Numbered from the stretch's first letter, positions 1 through 10,595 are shown. The stretch is 64,000 nt of DNA from a bacterium (GCA_021787665.1 JAJYLN010000008.1:1-64000), one strand, 5' to 3'. Notes: generated by a model not told the origin, from the sequence alone. Numbers and translations are program-made.

Positions 1-142
1 ACAACAAGATCCGGGTGATTCAGCGAAGAGCCTACGGACTAAAAGATCCTGAATACTTCCAGCTAAAAGTCCTGACTTGTATGCTGCCACCTCTCGACTA
101 CAAAAAAACCTGAAATTCACCCACTCGATAAGGAGAAGACCC
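1..142 (+). mobile_element. Right end of an ISL3-family IS: transposase C-terminus (codons 3..113) plus probable right terminal inverted repeat
   Basis: Frame 3 reads NKIRVIQRRAYGLKDPEYFQLKVLTCMLPPLDYKKT*, the characteristic ISL3/IS204 transposase C-terminus. It is followed by 'aggagaagaccc' (131-142), resembling an ISL3-type terminal repeat. Confidence 0.8.
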
Positions 143-167
143 AGTAAAATATTAGAAGGAGGATAAC

Positions 168-2558
168 ATGGCAAGGCTTAAAATTTACAGCATTATATCC
201 TTTCTGGGAATGCTTATTGCATCGGCAGGGATTGTTATCGTAGGATTGAGTTGCGTCAGTAGTCATAGTTCGAGCTCGCCCCCGGCAGCACCGACAGGGC
301 TTGCCGCAACAGCAGGCGATGCAGCGGTAACACTAAGCTGGAACAAGGAGTCAAATGCAGTAGCGTATAATATCTATTGGTCAACGACTTCAGGGGTTAC
401 ACCGGCTAACGGTACAAAGATTCCCAATGTAACGACTCCCTATACGCAGGCAAAATTAACGAATGGAACGACATATTACTATGTGGTGACAGCGATAAAT
501 AACAGCGGAGAGAGTGGTCCATCAGTCCAGGTGTCTGCAACACCTTCTGGATCGGGAAATTCAGGTACGCCTCCGGCGGCACCGACCGGCGTCGTGGCAA
601 CAGCGGGCAATGGAGGGGCCGTGATCAACTGGAACACCGTTTCGGGTGCGACCTCTTATGACATCTATTGGTCGATTACCTCAGGCGTAACCTCAGCCAA
701 CGGAACAAAGATTGCCAATGTAACGAGTCCATACAGTCAAACAGGACTGACGAATGGTACCACCTATTACTACGTAGTCACTGCGGTAAACAGCTATGGA
801 GAGAGTGCGGCATCCACTCAGGTCTCTGCGACACCTTTTGCACCAGTTGCGCCGGCAGCGCCGACCGGAGTCAAGATACAATCCTGGGGGAGCGGAACCA
901 TCTATGTGAATTGGAACACAGTAACAGGCGCTTCCACCTATACTATCTACTTTTCGACCACGTCAGGCACAGAAAAAACGAGCGGGACAGCAATTACCGG
1001 GATAACCGGGACATTTTACATAGGCTCACCGGCATTGACCCCTGGATTGACCTATTACTTTGTGGTAACGGCGGTGAACAGCTACGGCGAGAGCACTCTG
1101 TCATCCGAAGTCTCTTATATAGCTGGGTCAGCTACGCCACCTAATTTCGTTACAGCAACATCTGATTGCAATGGTAACGTAGCGATTAGCTGGTCCGATG
1201 GGGACTCGAGTGTAACATCGTATACTATCTATTACTCGACCACATCAGGGACAGAACGAACAAGCGGGCTGGAGATTACCGGTCTAACCAATACAAGCAC
1301 TACCATAAACGGATTGACCCAAGGCACGACCTATTATTTTGAGGTAACTGCGGTGAACAGCTACGGTGAGAGTGCGGCATCGAATGAAGTCAGTGTGATA
1401 CCAGGGACACCTCCACCGCCGACGGGTGTCACCGCCACAGGAGGGGACGGACAGGTTACAATTAGCTGGAGCAGTGTATCATGTGCAACATCGTATAACA
1501 TTTACTGGTCGACGAACTTTAACGTGACGCCTCAAAACGGTATCGAGATCACCGGTGCAAAGAGTCCATACATACAGACAGGGCTGACAAACGGACAAAC
1601 CTATTACTACGTAGTCACTGCAGTAAACAGCTATGGAGAGAGTGCCGCATCTCAGGAGGTCTCTGCAATAGTGGGTGTATATACGTACACTGTGGGGGCA
1701 AGCCCATTTGCCATGGCAATAGATGCGGTCGGAAATGTCTGGGTCACCAATAGCTTAGGTACGACGGTAAGCGAGATTACCTACGGTGGGGGCACCATAA
1801 GCAGCTATACCGTGGGCAGTAACCCGATAGGCATAGCGATAGATGCATCCGGCAATGTATGGGTGGCTGACCGAGGCAGCAATACGGTAACAAAGCTGAA
1901 TTCCAGCGGCAGTATAGTAAATACCTATCCTGTCGGGAGTAATCCATGGGGAATAGCTATTGATAAAGCCGGGAATGTCTGGGTCACCAATATCGGAGGT
2001 ACGACGGTAAGCGAGATTACCTACGGCGGGGGCGCCATAAGCAGCTATACCGTAGGCAGTGGACCAGCAGGCATAGCGATAGATGCATCCGGGAATGTCT
2101 GGGTTGCGAACGAGGGCAGCAATACGGTAACCGAGCTGAATTCCCATGGTAGTACCGTAATGACCTATTCGGTTGCAGGGTCTCCCTCTCCCATAGCGAT
2201 AGATTCATCAGGGAACGCATGGGTCGGAAGCGTAGTGAGTGAAACGGTAAGCAAGATCAATCCAGGAAGTGGCACAATAAGTACCTATGGTGTTCCCGCG
2301 AAACCGTCTGGCATAGCGATAGATGCATCGGGTAATATCGGGATCACGGGTTGGAATTTAGGTACTATAGTCGAGCTTGATTCCAGCGGAAACATCGTAA
2401 ACGAGTATAGCGTCAATGGAACTCCGTGCGGTATAGCAGTAGACACATCAGGCGATGTCTGGATTACAGATTACTTTAATGATACGGCAACAGAATTCAT
2501 AGGAAGCTACGCGACAGGCCCCCAATACTGGCCATATACAGGGCCTCAGTGGCCGTGA
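168..2558 (+). CDS. Secreted lipoprotein with five fibronectin type III domains and a C-terminal seven-repeat NHL/Vgb-like beta-propeller
   Basis: Signal peptide with lipobox-like VGLSC; five PPAAPTGV..W..V....Y.IYW / TYYYVVTAVNSYGES units; seven GIAIDASGNVWV repeats; RBS aaggagg upstream. Confidence 0.85.
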   Translation: MARLKIYSIISFLGMLIASAGIVIVGLSCVSSHSSSSPPAAPTGLAATAGDAAVTLSWNKESNAVAYNIYWSTTSGVTPANGTKIPNVTTPYTQAKLTNGTTYYYVVTAINNSGESGPSVQVSATPSGSGNSGTPPAAPTGVVATAGNGGAVINWNTVSGATSYDIYWSITSGVTSANGTKIANVTSPYSQTGLTNGTTYYYVVTAVNSYGESAASTQVSATPFAPVAPAAPTGVKIQSWGSGTIYVNWNTVTGASTYTIYFSTTSGTEKTSGTAITGITGTFYIGSPALTPGLTYYFVVTAVNSYGESTLSSEVSYIAGSATPPNFVTATSDCNGNVAISWSDGDSSVTSYTIYYSTTSGTERTSGLEITGLTNTSTTINGLTQGTTYYFEVTAVNSYGESAASNEVSVIPGTPPPPTGVTATGGDGQVTISWSSVSCATSYNIYWSTNFNVTPQNGIEITGAKSPYIQTGLTNGQTYYYVVTAVNSYGESAASQEVSAIVGVYTYTVGASPFAMAIDAVGNVWVTNSLGTTVSEITYGGGTISSYTVGSNPIGIAIDASGNVWVADRGSNTVTKLNSSGSIVNTYPVGSNPWGIAIDKAGNVWVTNIGGTTVSEITYGGGAISSYTVGSGPAGIAIDASGNVWVANEGSNTVTELNSHGSTVMTYSVAGSPSPIAIDSSGNAWVGSVVSETVSKINPGSGTISTYGVPAKPSGIAIDASGNIGITGWNLGTIVELDSSGNIVNEYSVNGTPCGIAVDTSGDVWITDYFNDTATEFIGSYATGPQYWPYTGPQWP

Positions 2559-2657
2559 GGAAGATAAGGGGTACATTTGTCTAAGGTGATCCGTGTCAGT
2601 TCGTTGTGTGTCAGTTCGTTGTTGCCTTTGTTTCGTGACTGTGCTATCCGTATACGC

Positions 2658-4199
2658 ATGAGGTTTGTAGTAGGGATTGTACTGCCTGCCCTGCTGCTCA
2701 GCATGGTAGCTTCGTGCGGCTCGGCAGGGAATTACGCGGGCTCGCCGGCCGAACAAGTGGGGTCCCCAGGCCAGGGGGCCGGGGCGATAGCCCCGGTAGG
2801 TCCGCAGCCCCTGAGCTACGTGCTCTCCTCTCCCGCCGCGACAAACAGGTATGTCTTCGTGGCGAACACGACGAACAATACGGTCGCAAAGATCGACGAG
2901 AGCAACCTGTCCATAACCTCCATACCCGTGGGACTCATGCCCACGGCCGTCGACGTCACACCGGACAACCGCACCGCGGCCGTGTTCAATGCCGGGGACT
3001 ACTCGGTGTCGCTCATAGACATATCCACGGACACGGTCACGACCCTGCCCGTGGACACCTACGACAACACCATGGTCGTGTCCCCGTCCGGCAACGTCGC
3101 GATTACCTACTTCGATCCGTCGAAGTCATCCAACCTCCTGGCAAATCCCACGCGCAACTTTAACGATATCACTATCGTCGATATCACCGGTGCGACATCT
3201 GCCCTGGTCAACGTGGGCTACCTGCCCTATGCGGTCGTGTTTACCCCGGACGGCAGCAAGGCGCTGGCCGTCACCACATCCCTGATCAGCGTCATCGACC
3301 TGTACCGTGGCTATGCCGTTACCCGCTATCAGCTCGTGGACCCGACCCAGCAGCAGATAGTGCCGTCGTCCCTCAAGATCACGGCGGACGGCAGGTTCGC
3401 CCTGGCCGTGGTACAGGGCTCCAGCGATGTCGTCGTGCTGGACCTGACAAACGGCAGCAAGACCGTGCTCAGCCTCGGCCCTACGGTGACCGACATCGGG
3501 CTTACGGCCGACGGCTCGCGGGCGATAGCGGTCAACCAGGGCAATGGCAGCCTCTCCTTCATCACCCTGTCCACGTTCAGGGTAACGACCCTGTACACAG
3601 GCCTGGACATAAACAGCATAGCCGTGTCCCCTGATGGCACGGACGCCCTGCTTTACACCAACAGCCCCACCACTACCACGGCGGCAGGCGAGACCGTGTA
3701 CGTGCTCTCGTTCACCGACAGCTCGATTCAGTCCTACCCGGTTATAAAGGGCGTCAGTTCCGTGATCATGGCCCCGTTCACCATCACGACCGGTGTCTCG
3801 TCCGCGATCATCGTACATAATGGTCCGGGCGGCTCGTCATCGGACCCGGTCAAGCAGTTTTTCTATAACAATTATGCGGTCACGATGTTCAACATGGCGA
3901 CAGGGGTGTCCACACCCGTTGCGCTCGTTTCGAGGCCTACCCTTTTTGCGGTAAGCAGCGACGGCGCGTACGGGTACGCGATGATGCCGGACTCCGACGC
4001 CATCGCAGTCTTCGACCTCCTTACCCAGATAGCTACCGGCGTCTATGTGCCGTCCACGCCGACCTTCGTCGGGGTCATGCCCGGCATGCATACGGCTTAC
4101 CTAGGGGAGACGTACCCGCTGGGGAGGCTAAGCTTTATAGAGCCGGACCAGGGCATAGCGGTCAGGACGATCACGGGATTCGAACTAAAGACGAACTGA
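2658..4199 (+). CDS. YncE-like beta-propeller lipoprotein
   Basis: Start moved from ORF 2577 to the ATG at 2658 (MRFVVGIVLPALLLSMVASCGSAG, lipobox). Repeated 'VTPDNRTAAVFNAGDYSVSLID' propeller blades. Confidence 0.75.
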   Translation: MRFVVGIVLPALLLSMVASCGSAGNYAGSPAEQVGSPGQGAGAIAPVGPQPLSYVLSSPAATNRYVFVANTTNNTVAKIDESNLSITSIPVGLMPTAVDVTPDNRTAAVFNAGDYSVSLIDISTDTVTTLPVDTYDNTMVVSPSGNVAITYFDPSKSSNLLANPTRNFNDITIVDITGATSALVNVGYLPYAVVFTPDGSKALAVTTSLISVIDLYRGYAVTRYQLVDPTQQQIVPSSLKITADGRFALAVVQGSSDVVVLDLTNGSKTVLSLGPTVTDIGLTADGSRAIAVNQGNGSLSFITLSTFRVTTLYTGLDINSIAVSPDGTDALLYTNSPTTTTAAGETVYVLSFTDSSIQSYPVIKGVSSVIMAPFTITTGVSSAIIVHNGPGGSSSDPVKQFFYNNYAVTMFNMATGVSTPVALVSRPTLFAVSSDGAYGYAMMPDSDAIAVFDLLTQIATGVYVPSTPTFVGVMPGMHTAYLGETYPLGRLSFIEPDQGIAVRTITGFELKTN

Positions 4200-4200
4200 T

Positions 4201-5661
4201 ATGAAGAAGCTGTGGATCATCATGATAATAGCGATAACGGCGGCTTCGTGCTCCGGCGGAAACACCACGCTGGCCCCGGCCTCGTCCTTTACCCTCACGA
4301 GCGCCGGGAACGACGTCTACGTGCTGAGCAAGCAGTGGGGGATCGTGACGAGGATAGACATGACCACCCTCGGCCTGACGACCTACAACGTCGGGGTCGG
4401 GGCCAGCATGGTCCTGCCAGCGTCCGGCAGCGTCGCGGTGCTGAACCCCTCTACGGACACGGTCTATATTATCAACGGCTCTGTTGTCAAAAAGACGATA
4501 GCAGATCATCTCAACGACATGGTCATTTCATCGGACGGCTCGCACGCGGTGGTCTTTCACAACTATATACCCGGCGAGGAGGCGAACTTCAACGGCGTTC
4601 TCGTATTCAATACCTTCTCGGTCGTAAACCTCACGACGACGACGGACGACACCGACACCCTGAGCATAGGCGGGGGCGCGCCGCAGGAGGTCGCATTCAC
4701 GCCCGACGGGAGCAGGTTCATCGTGATCTCCCGTAACAAGTGCTTCGTCGTGCCGACGACGGCGCCGTCGGACAGTAACTTCATCGAGCTGTGGCCGGAT
4801 CCGTCGAAGGTCGTGGTGCCTGACCAGGTGTCTATCACGCCGCAGGGAGATATTGCGCTCATACGGTCGTATGCAGAGAACGCTGTGTACATCGTGAACC
4901 TCCTGACACCCTCGATTATGAACGTCCTTACGGAGAGCGGACCCACGCAGGTGGAGATCTATCCGGACGGCGAAAACGGCCTCATCGTGGACCAGGGCTC
5001 GAACAGCGTGAGCGTGCTGAGCTTCGACCACAGCGCCATGAGCGTGAGCGAGCAGCCCGTCGACGTGTCCACGCCGGTGGACGCGGCAGCGACCTCGTTC
5101 TCGTGTACCGGAGCGTGCACGCTGTCCACGGCGACATACTCGGCCCTCCTGTACTCGCCCACCAGCAGCTCCGAGGCCATCACTTACCTCATGGTCAGGA
5201 ACGGCATCATACGGACGACCGTATACGGGGGGCTCGCGCAGCCCGTACACGCCATCGCCTTTGCACCCGACGACCCGGTCATAGCCCTGATCATGCACCG
5301 TGCGACGAGCCTTCCCAACGCGGCGTACCCAATGTCCATCATCAATGTGGACACGCAGGACGTCAACCTCTTCTACATCGAGTCCGCACCGTCCTCCGTG
5401 ACCTTTGCAGAGAACCAGGCCGGGCACGAGATCGTATTCATGACCCTGAACAGCCAAAATGAGCTGGTCTACTACGACATAACCTCCGGGCTGTCCGGCT
5501 CTCTTGCGCTCCCCGCCCTGCCGGACTTCATGGGGATAAGCAACGGTACCCTGTTCATATCTCACGATCAGCCTCTCGGCTTCCTCACCCTGCTCGATAT
5601 CAATTCGTTCAGGCTGCGGTTCGTCAGCGGCTTCAATGTCTATAAGCTGTTTGACAGGTAG
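4201..5661 (+). CDS. YncE-like beta-propeller lipoprotein
   Basis: Signal peptide/lipobox MKKLWIIMIIAITAASCSGG; propeller-like repeats (VAFTPDGSRFIVISR, VSITPQGDIALIRS). Confidence 0.7.
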   Translation: MKKLWIIMIIAITAASCSGGNTTLAPASSFTLTSAGNDVYVLSKQWGIVTRIDMTTLGLTTYNVGVGASMVLPASGSVAVLNPSTDTVYIINGSVVKKTIADHLNDMVISSDGSHAVVFHNYIPGEEANFNGVLVFNTFSVVNLTTTTDDTDTLSIGGGAPQEVAFTPDGSRFIVISRNKCFVVPTTAPSDSNFIELWPDPSKVVVPDQVSITPQGDIALIRSYAENAVYIVNLLTPSIMNVLTESGPTQVEIYPDGENGLIVDQGSNSVSVLSFDHSAMSVSEQPVDVSTPVDAAATSFSCTGACTLSTATYSALLYSPTSSSEAITYLMVRNGIIRTTVYGGLAQPVHAIAFAPDDPVIALIMHRATSLPNAAYPMSIINVDTQDVNLFYIESAPSSVTFAENQAGHEIVFMTLNSQNELVYYDITSGLSGSLALPALPDFMGISNGTLFISHDQPLGFLTLLDINSFRLRFVSGFNVYKLFDR

Positions 5662-5667
5662 GGAGGT

Positions 5668-6327
5668 ATGGTGAAGAGACTCTGGATAATAATGATCGCC
5701 CTGAGCCTCGCGCCGGCCAGTGCGAGGGCCGGATCTATGAAGGCCCAGGCCGGACCGATGACCGAAACATCGGTACGCACGCCCGTTGGCGTGAAGATCT
5801 ATAACGGGTATCTGGCCACAAAGATAGCCGACCCGGGATGGAGGTACGTGGACTCTGACAACTGGCTCGGTTCATGGTACTATGAAGGCGCCTACACCGT
5901 ATACAAGAACGTCGATGTATTCGCCAATTACGCGTATTCTGACTATTATGGTACCGGTAATGGCATCTCCACGGAGTTTACCGCACACCAGATCACGGTC
6001 GGAGCGCGCTACAGCTACCCGCTGTGGCGGTTTACCGTACCCTACGTAGAGTTCGGGATAGGCAGCTACATCGTGTCCTTCGACATTAGCACACCCGGGC
6101 AGGACATAAGAAGGGGCGACGTCATCGTGGCACCAGAGGCAGCGGTCGGCTTCTACGTCCCGCTCAAAGTGCCCACGGCTACCAGCACGGTAGGCGTAAG
6201 CCTCCAGTGCTCCTTCGGCCTGATACGGAGCTACCTGGTGAGGCCGCTCAAATTCGATTTCGGCCCACTTGGTGACATCGATATCGACGGCCAGAGGCTC
6301 GTCATAGGCGCGGGTGTGTCTTTCTGA
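5668..6327 (+). CDS. Small outer-membrane beta-barrel protein
   Basis: Signal peptide; alternating amphipathic strands; C-terminal aromatic (GVSF). Tightly linked to the preceding gene. Confidence 0.6.
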   Translation: MVKRLWIIMIALSLAPASARAGSMKAQAGPMTETSVRTPVGVKIYNGYLATKIADPGWRYVDSDNWLGSWYYEGAYTVYKNVDVFANYAYSDYYGTGNGISTEFTAHQITVGARYSYPLWRFTVPYVEFGIGSYIVSFDISTPGQDIRRGDVIVAPEAAVGFYVPLKVPTATSTVGVSLQCSFGLIRSYLVRPLKFDFGPLGDIDIDGQRLVIGAGVSF

Positions 6328-6403
6328 CCTTGCGGATTTATTTCTATTGACAGGTTAACGGCCTCGTGCTGTAATAATATTACCTCTCATCACGGGGGTT
6401 CGT

Positions 6404-7330
6404 ATGGGTAAAGAGAAGAAACTAACTTTTATCATTGTTCCCAACGGTACGGAAAAGACCAAGAGGTTTTCCGTGGGCTCCGGCGCACTGAAGGTGGGCG
6501 TCGTTCTGGCGAGCGCCATCGGCCTCGTGTTCGTCTTCCTCGTGTACGAGTTCCTGCACCAGCAATACCATGGATACGAGCTGCTGAAGGCAAAGAAACT
6601 CGTCGTCGAGCAGGACAACCAGCTCATGGACTTCGCCAACAAGATCCACACCCTGCAGACACGGTTGGAGTCACTTCAGCAGTTCGATATGAAGATCCGG
6701 ATCCTCGCAAACATCCAGAGCCCGGCCTCGAAAGAGGAAAATACCTACAGTATCGGTGGTCCCACAATCGATACCGGGGGGTACCCGGTGCCCCTGTCCG
6801 GCGTGAGCAAGGGTATGCTCATCAAAAAGATAAAGATGGACATAGACGAGTTGCTGTCGAAGACGGGCCTGGAGGAGAGGAGCCTCCAGGAGGTCTACGA
6901 GAACATACTCGACAAGAAAGACCTCCTGCTCGCGACCCCCTCGCTGTGGCCCACCCACGGCTTCATATCGTCGGGCTTCGGCTATCGCATCAACCCCATC
7001 ACCGGCGGGAAGGAGTTCCACGAGGGCATCGACATAGCTACCCAGCTCGGCAATCACGTGGTTGCGCCGAGCAACGCAATAGTCAGCTTTGCCGGCCCGG
7101 ACGACGGCTATGGACTGGCGATCATTCTGGACCACGGCTACGGCATCACGACGCTCTATGGTCACCTTTCAAAGATAGACGTCAAGGTCGGCGAGCTGGT
7201 GAAACGGGGACAAGTCATCGGGAACATCGGCGATACCGGTTTCTCCACCGGGCCCCACCTCCATTATCAGGTCATGATAAACGGCATCCCGATCAACCCG
7301 ATGAAATATCTGGTCCTCAATGTTCCCTGA
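6404..7330 (+). CDS. M23 family metallopeptidase
   Basis: Coiled-coil N-terminus followed by GFGYRINPITGGKEFHEGIDIA ... LYGHLSKI ... GFSTGPHLHYQV. Confidence 0.92.
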   Translation: MGKEKKLTFIIVPNGTEKTKRFSVGSGALKVGVVLASAIGLVFVFLVYEFLHQQYHGYELLKAKKLVVEQDNQLMDFANKIHTLQTRLESLQQFDMKIRILANIQSPASKEENTYSIGGPTIDTGGYPVPLSGVSKGMLIKKIKMDIDELLSKTGLEERSLQEVYENILDKKDLLLATPSLWPTHGFISSGFGYRINPITGGKEFHEGIDIATQLGNHVVAPSNAIVSFAGPDDGYGLAIILDHGYGITTLYGHLSKIDVKVGELVKRGQVIGNIGDTGFSTGPHLHYQVMINGIPINPMKYLVLNVP

Positions 7331-7344
7331 CCATACTATCCTGA

Positions 7345-7977
7345 ATGTATCTACGGAAAGACGGCTACTACAGGCTTGCCAAGCAGCAGGGGTATAGGTC
7401 ACGGGCAGCCTTCAAGCTGATCGAGCTCAACGAATCTTACCAGATCATCCATCCCCATGATACCGTGCTCGATATCGGCGCTGCTCCGGGCGGATGGATG
7501 CAGGTGATCAAAGACGTGGTCCGTCAGGGTGGAACCGCTGTGGGGGTGGATATTCTCGACATAGCCCCGCTGCCGGGGCAGGCGCACTCCGCGGTGACGC
7601 TCAAGGGCGACGTCAATGACGCCCGAATCAGACAGAGGGCACTCGCTGCAATCCGTGGAAAGTTCGACGTCGTCGTCTCAGACCTTTCTGTAAATATCTC
7701 CGGTAATGCCCTGTCGGACACCTCGAGGAACCTGGCCATGGTGCGGTCCATCCTGTCGTACTTACCTGAGCTACTGCGGGAGGGCGGTAACTTTCTGATC
7801 AAGCTGTTCTATAGCGATACTCTGAAATCCATACGTGCAGACGCAGAGGGGACCTTTGAAAAGGTCTTCACGACAAAGCCAAAAGCGTCACGAAGCTCTT
7901 CGTCAGAGCTGTATCTCATAGGGAAGGGGTTCCGCCCTGCTGCCGGCGACAAAAAGGGGGTGCCTCATGCTCGATAG
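7345..7977 (+). CDS. rlmE: 23S rRNA (uridine-2'-O-)-methyltransferase RlmE/FtsJ
   Basis: RSRAAFKLIELNESY, VLDIGAAPGGWMQV, VVVSDLSVNISG, NFLIKLF motifs. Confidence 0.93.
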   Translation: MYLRKDGYYRLAKQQGYRSRAAFKLIELNESYQIIHPHDTVLDIGAAPGGWMQVIKDVVRQGGTAVGVDILDIAPLPGQAHSAVTLKGDVNDARIRQRALAAIRGKFDVVVSDLSVNISGNALSDTSRNLAMVRSILSYLPELLREGGNFLIKLFYSDTLKSIRADAEGTFEKVFTTKPKASRSSSSELYLIGKGFRPAAGDKKGVPHAR

Positions 7978-8728
7978 TATCATACTCATACATGGGCTGT
8001 CCGGCAATGCCACGGACATGGAATATATCGCCGGCAGGGTGGCAGGTCAGGCGCGCATGATCTCCAACAGAGACCTGCCCGGGCACGGCATCCCCGGCGA
8101 CGGGCTCGGCCCGGAATCGCTGCTCCGGGTTACGATGTCGGACTGGATTGAAGCGGTGGAGGAAGAGATCCGTTCGACGAAGGGCAGCCTGGGCATCGTG
8201 GGTCAGTCCATGGGTGCGCTGCTCGCGATCCATAGCGCCGTAAAACACGCTGACCGGGTAAAGGGTATCGCACTGCTGTCTCCTGCCATCAAGCTGTACG
8301 GCAGGCTGAACAGGCTCTCCATATCGCTCATCTACCTCTGGTCGAGGGCCATGAGACTGCCGGATCTTTTCTATACCAAGGTCAATGGTCCGGACATCGC
8401 GGACGCCGCGGTCAAAATGAGCTACACAGCCTACGACAGGATACCGATCCATGCACTGGCCGAGTTTGAGAGATTGCGGAGACTGGTCATGGGATTGCTG
8501 GGAGGGCTCACTGCGCCGCTCCTCATCGTGTATTCCAAAAACGATCACACCATAGCACGGGACGCGGTAGAAATAATTGACAGGAAAGTTGCCTCTCCTG
8601 TAAAAGAGATCAGATCGGTGAATGACTCATTCCATGTAGTATCCATAGACAGAGACAGGGAAAGCGTTGCCGGAGTGACAGAGAGATTCTTCCGGCACAT
8701 AAATAATACCATGAGAGGTGGCAAATGA
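7967..8728 (+). CDS. Alpha/beta hydrolase (carboxylesterase-like)
   Basis: ILIHGLSGNATDM; nucleophile elbow IVGQSMGALLA; C-terminal SFHVVSIDRDRE. Confidence 0.8.
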   Translation: MLDSIILIHGLSGNATDMEYIAGRVAGQARMISNRDLPGHGIPGDGLGPESLLRVTMSDWIEAVEEEIRSTKGSLGIVGQSMGALLAIHSAVKHADRVKGIALLSPAIKLYGRLNRLSISLIYLWSRAMRLPDLFYTKVNGPDIADAAVKMSYTAYDRIPIHALAEFERLRRLVMGLLGGLTAPLLIVYSKNDHTIARDAVEIIDRKVASPVKEIRSVNDSFHVVSIDRDRESVAGVTERFFRHINNTMRGGK

Positions 8729-9567
8729 TAAAACACATCCTTATTGCTGTTGACGGCTCTTCTAACAGCGATACGGCATTATCGTACGGCATGTACCTCG
8801 CAAAAAAGCTGAAGGCGGCAGTCCACGTCCAGCACGTCATTGATGTGATATTTCTGGAGAACCCGTTCCTCCATGACCTTTCGGGCGCGATGGGCTTCGA
8901 GCCGTTCATGGACTTCTCCGGGAAGGTCAGTGACATCCTGCGGAAGAGGGGTGAGCAGATACTCGCGGACGCTGAGAAAGCATGCAAGGATGCGGACGTT
9001 GAGTGTACAACCTACCTCGACTCCGGCATCGTCTCCAGGGAGATAACCGAAAGAGAGAAGCTCGTGGACCTGGTGATCATAGGTCAGAAGGGCATCAACG
9101 GGCAGTTCGACAGGAAGATCCTGGGTTCGACCACGGAGGGCCTGTCGCGGAGGTCTTCCAAGCCCCTCCTGATATGTCCCGCGCAGTTCAAGGAGATCGG
9201 CCACGTCCTCCTCGCCTACGACGACAGCAACGGCGCAAAGAAGGCGATGGCCTTCGCGGTCGACTTCTGCAAGGCACTGGACATGCGACTTACCGTGGTG
9301 ACCGTCAACAAGGACGAGACGATACTGAAGACCATCCGCAACAGCGTGACGTCCTATATAGAACCGTACGGTATCGGGTTCGACATAACCGGTACCAGCT
9401 CGGGCAACGCGGAGGGTGTGCTCAAGTCGATGATGGACGATGGTGCATTCGACCTTCTGATCATGGGGGCCCACGGGCACTCGAGGATCGTCGAGATGGT
9501 GCTGGGTAGCACTGCAGAGTATGTGATACGGAATACAAGGAAGCCCGTGGTCGTGACGAAGGGCTGA
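8725..9567 (+). CDS. Universal stress protein with tandem UspA domains
   Basis: MIKHILIAVDGSSNSDTAL ... ILGSTTEGLSRRSSKPLLI; second unit HVLLAYDDSNGAKKAM ... GAHGHSRIVEMVLGSTAEYVIRNTRKPVVV. Confidence 0.88.
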   Translation: MIKHILIAVDGSSNSDTALSYGMYLAKKLKAAVHVQHVIDVIFLENPFLHDLSGAMGFEPFMDFSGKVSDILRKRGEQILADAEKACKDADVECTTYLDSGIVSREITEREKLVDLVIIGQKGINGQFDRKILGSTTEGLSRRSSKPLLICPAQFKEIGHVLLAYDDSNGAKKAMAFAVDFCKALDMRLTVVTVNKDETILKTIRNSVTSYIEPYGIGFDITGTSSGNAEGVLKSMMDDGAFDLLIMGAHGHSRIVEMVLGSTAEYVIRNTRKPVVVTKG

Positions 9568-9584
9568 AGGAGGCATAGAGACTT

Positions 9585-10595
9585 ATGAAGATTGGAATAA
9601 ATGGCTATGGGAGGATCGGGAGACTCGTCCACAGGATTTCGCTCACGAGAAAGGACATCGAGGTTTGTGCAATCAACGACATTACGGACCCGAAGACGCT
9701 GGCGCACCTTCTGAAGCACGACTCCGTGCATGGCACCCTGAGCGCGCCGGTCGAGTCCTCGGACAAAGGCATCGCCGTCGACGGACACGCCTCGTTGGTA
9801 ACGGCATTCAGGAACCCCGCCGACATCCCGTGGAAGGACATGGGCGCGGACATCGTCGTGGAGAGCTCCGGGCTGTTCACGGACAGGGAGAAGGCCGGGC
9901 TCCACTTCAAGGGTGGTGCGCGGAAGGTCATCATCTCGGCGCCGGCAAAGGACCCGGACGTCACCATCGTCCTCGGGGTCAATCATGGTGTCTACGATCC
10001 GGGGAAGCACCATATCATCTCGAATGCCTCGTGTACGACAAACGGCCTCGCCCCGATTGTCAAGGTGCTGAACGACAGCCTCGGCCTCGAGAGCGCGTAC
10101 ATGACCACGATCCACTCATACACGAACGACCAGAAGATACTCGACTTGCCGCACAAGGACCTGCGGAGGGCACGTGCCGCTGCAGTATCCATGATACCAA
10201 CGACGACCGGCGCGGCGAAGGCGCTGCACCTCGTGATCCCGGAGGTAAAGGGCAAGCTCGACGGTATGTCGATACGTGTCCCGACCTTCGACGTCTCGAT
10301 CATCGACCTCTCCGCTATCGTGCGGAAAGCGACGGCGGCGGAAGAGGTGAATGCCCTGTTCAAGACGGCGTCCGAGGGTGCGATGAAGGGCATACTGGGG
10401 TACTCGACCGAGCCCCTCGTGTCCATAGACCACCGGGGCACCACGTTCTCCACCGTGGTCGACTCCCTGCTGACCAGAGTGGTAAACGGGACATTGGTCA
10501 AGGTCTTCTCGTGGTATGACAACGAATGGGGGTTCTCCACGAGGATGGTGGACCTTATAGAGCTGGTCGGCAGAGGAGTCAGCTCATGGCGATAA
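9585..10595 (+). CDS. gap: Glyceraldehyde-3-phosphate dehydrogenase
   Basis: [49 protein letters not shown]. Confidence 0.97.
   Translation: MKIGINGYGRIGRLVHRISLTRKDIEVCAINDITDPKTLAHLLKHDSVHGTLSAPVESSDKGIAVDGHASLVTAFRNPADIPWKDMGADIVVESSGLFTDREKAGLHFKGGARKVIISAPAKDPDVTIVLGVNHGVYDPGKHHIISNASCTTNGLAPIVKVLNDSLGLESAYMTTIHSYTNDQKILDLPHKDLRRARAAAVSMIPTTTGAAKALHLVIPEVKGKLDGMSIRVPTFDVSIIDLSAIVRKATAAEEVNALFKTASEGAMKGILGYSTEPLVSIDHRGTTFSTVVDSLLTRVVNGTLVKVFSWYDNEWGFSTRMVDLIELVGRGVSSWR

Noticed and set aside
1-110. GEMM/c-di-GMP-riboswitch-like text (gcgaagagcctacggactaaa) before the FN3 gene
   Set aside because: Frame 3 reads as an ISL3 transposase C-terminus, which explains the sequence fully.
168-1690. 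Direct repeats that could suggest a CRISPR-like or VNTR array
   Set aside because: They are codon-phased FN3 domain repeats within one ORF. No CRISPR array or cas genes were seen in the window.
4528-5565. 345-aa minus-strand ORF within the second propeller lipoprotein
   Set aside because: Shadow ORF in high-GC coding sequence; no signal or motif.
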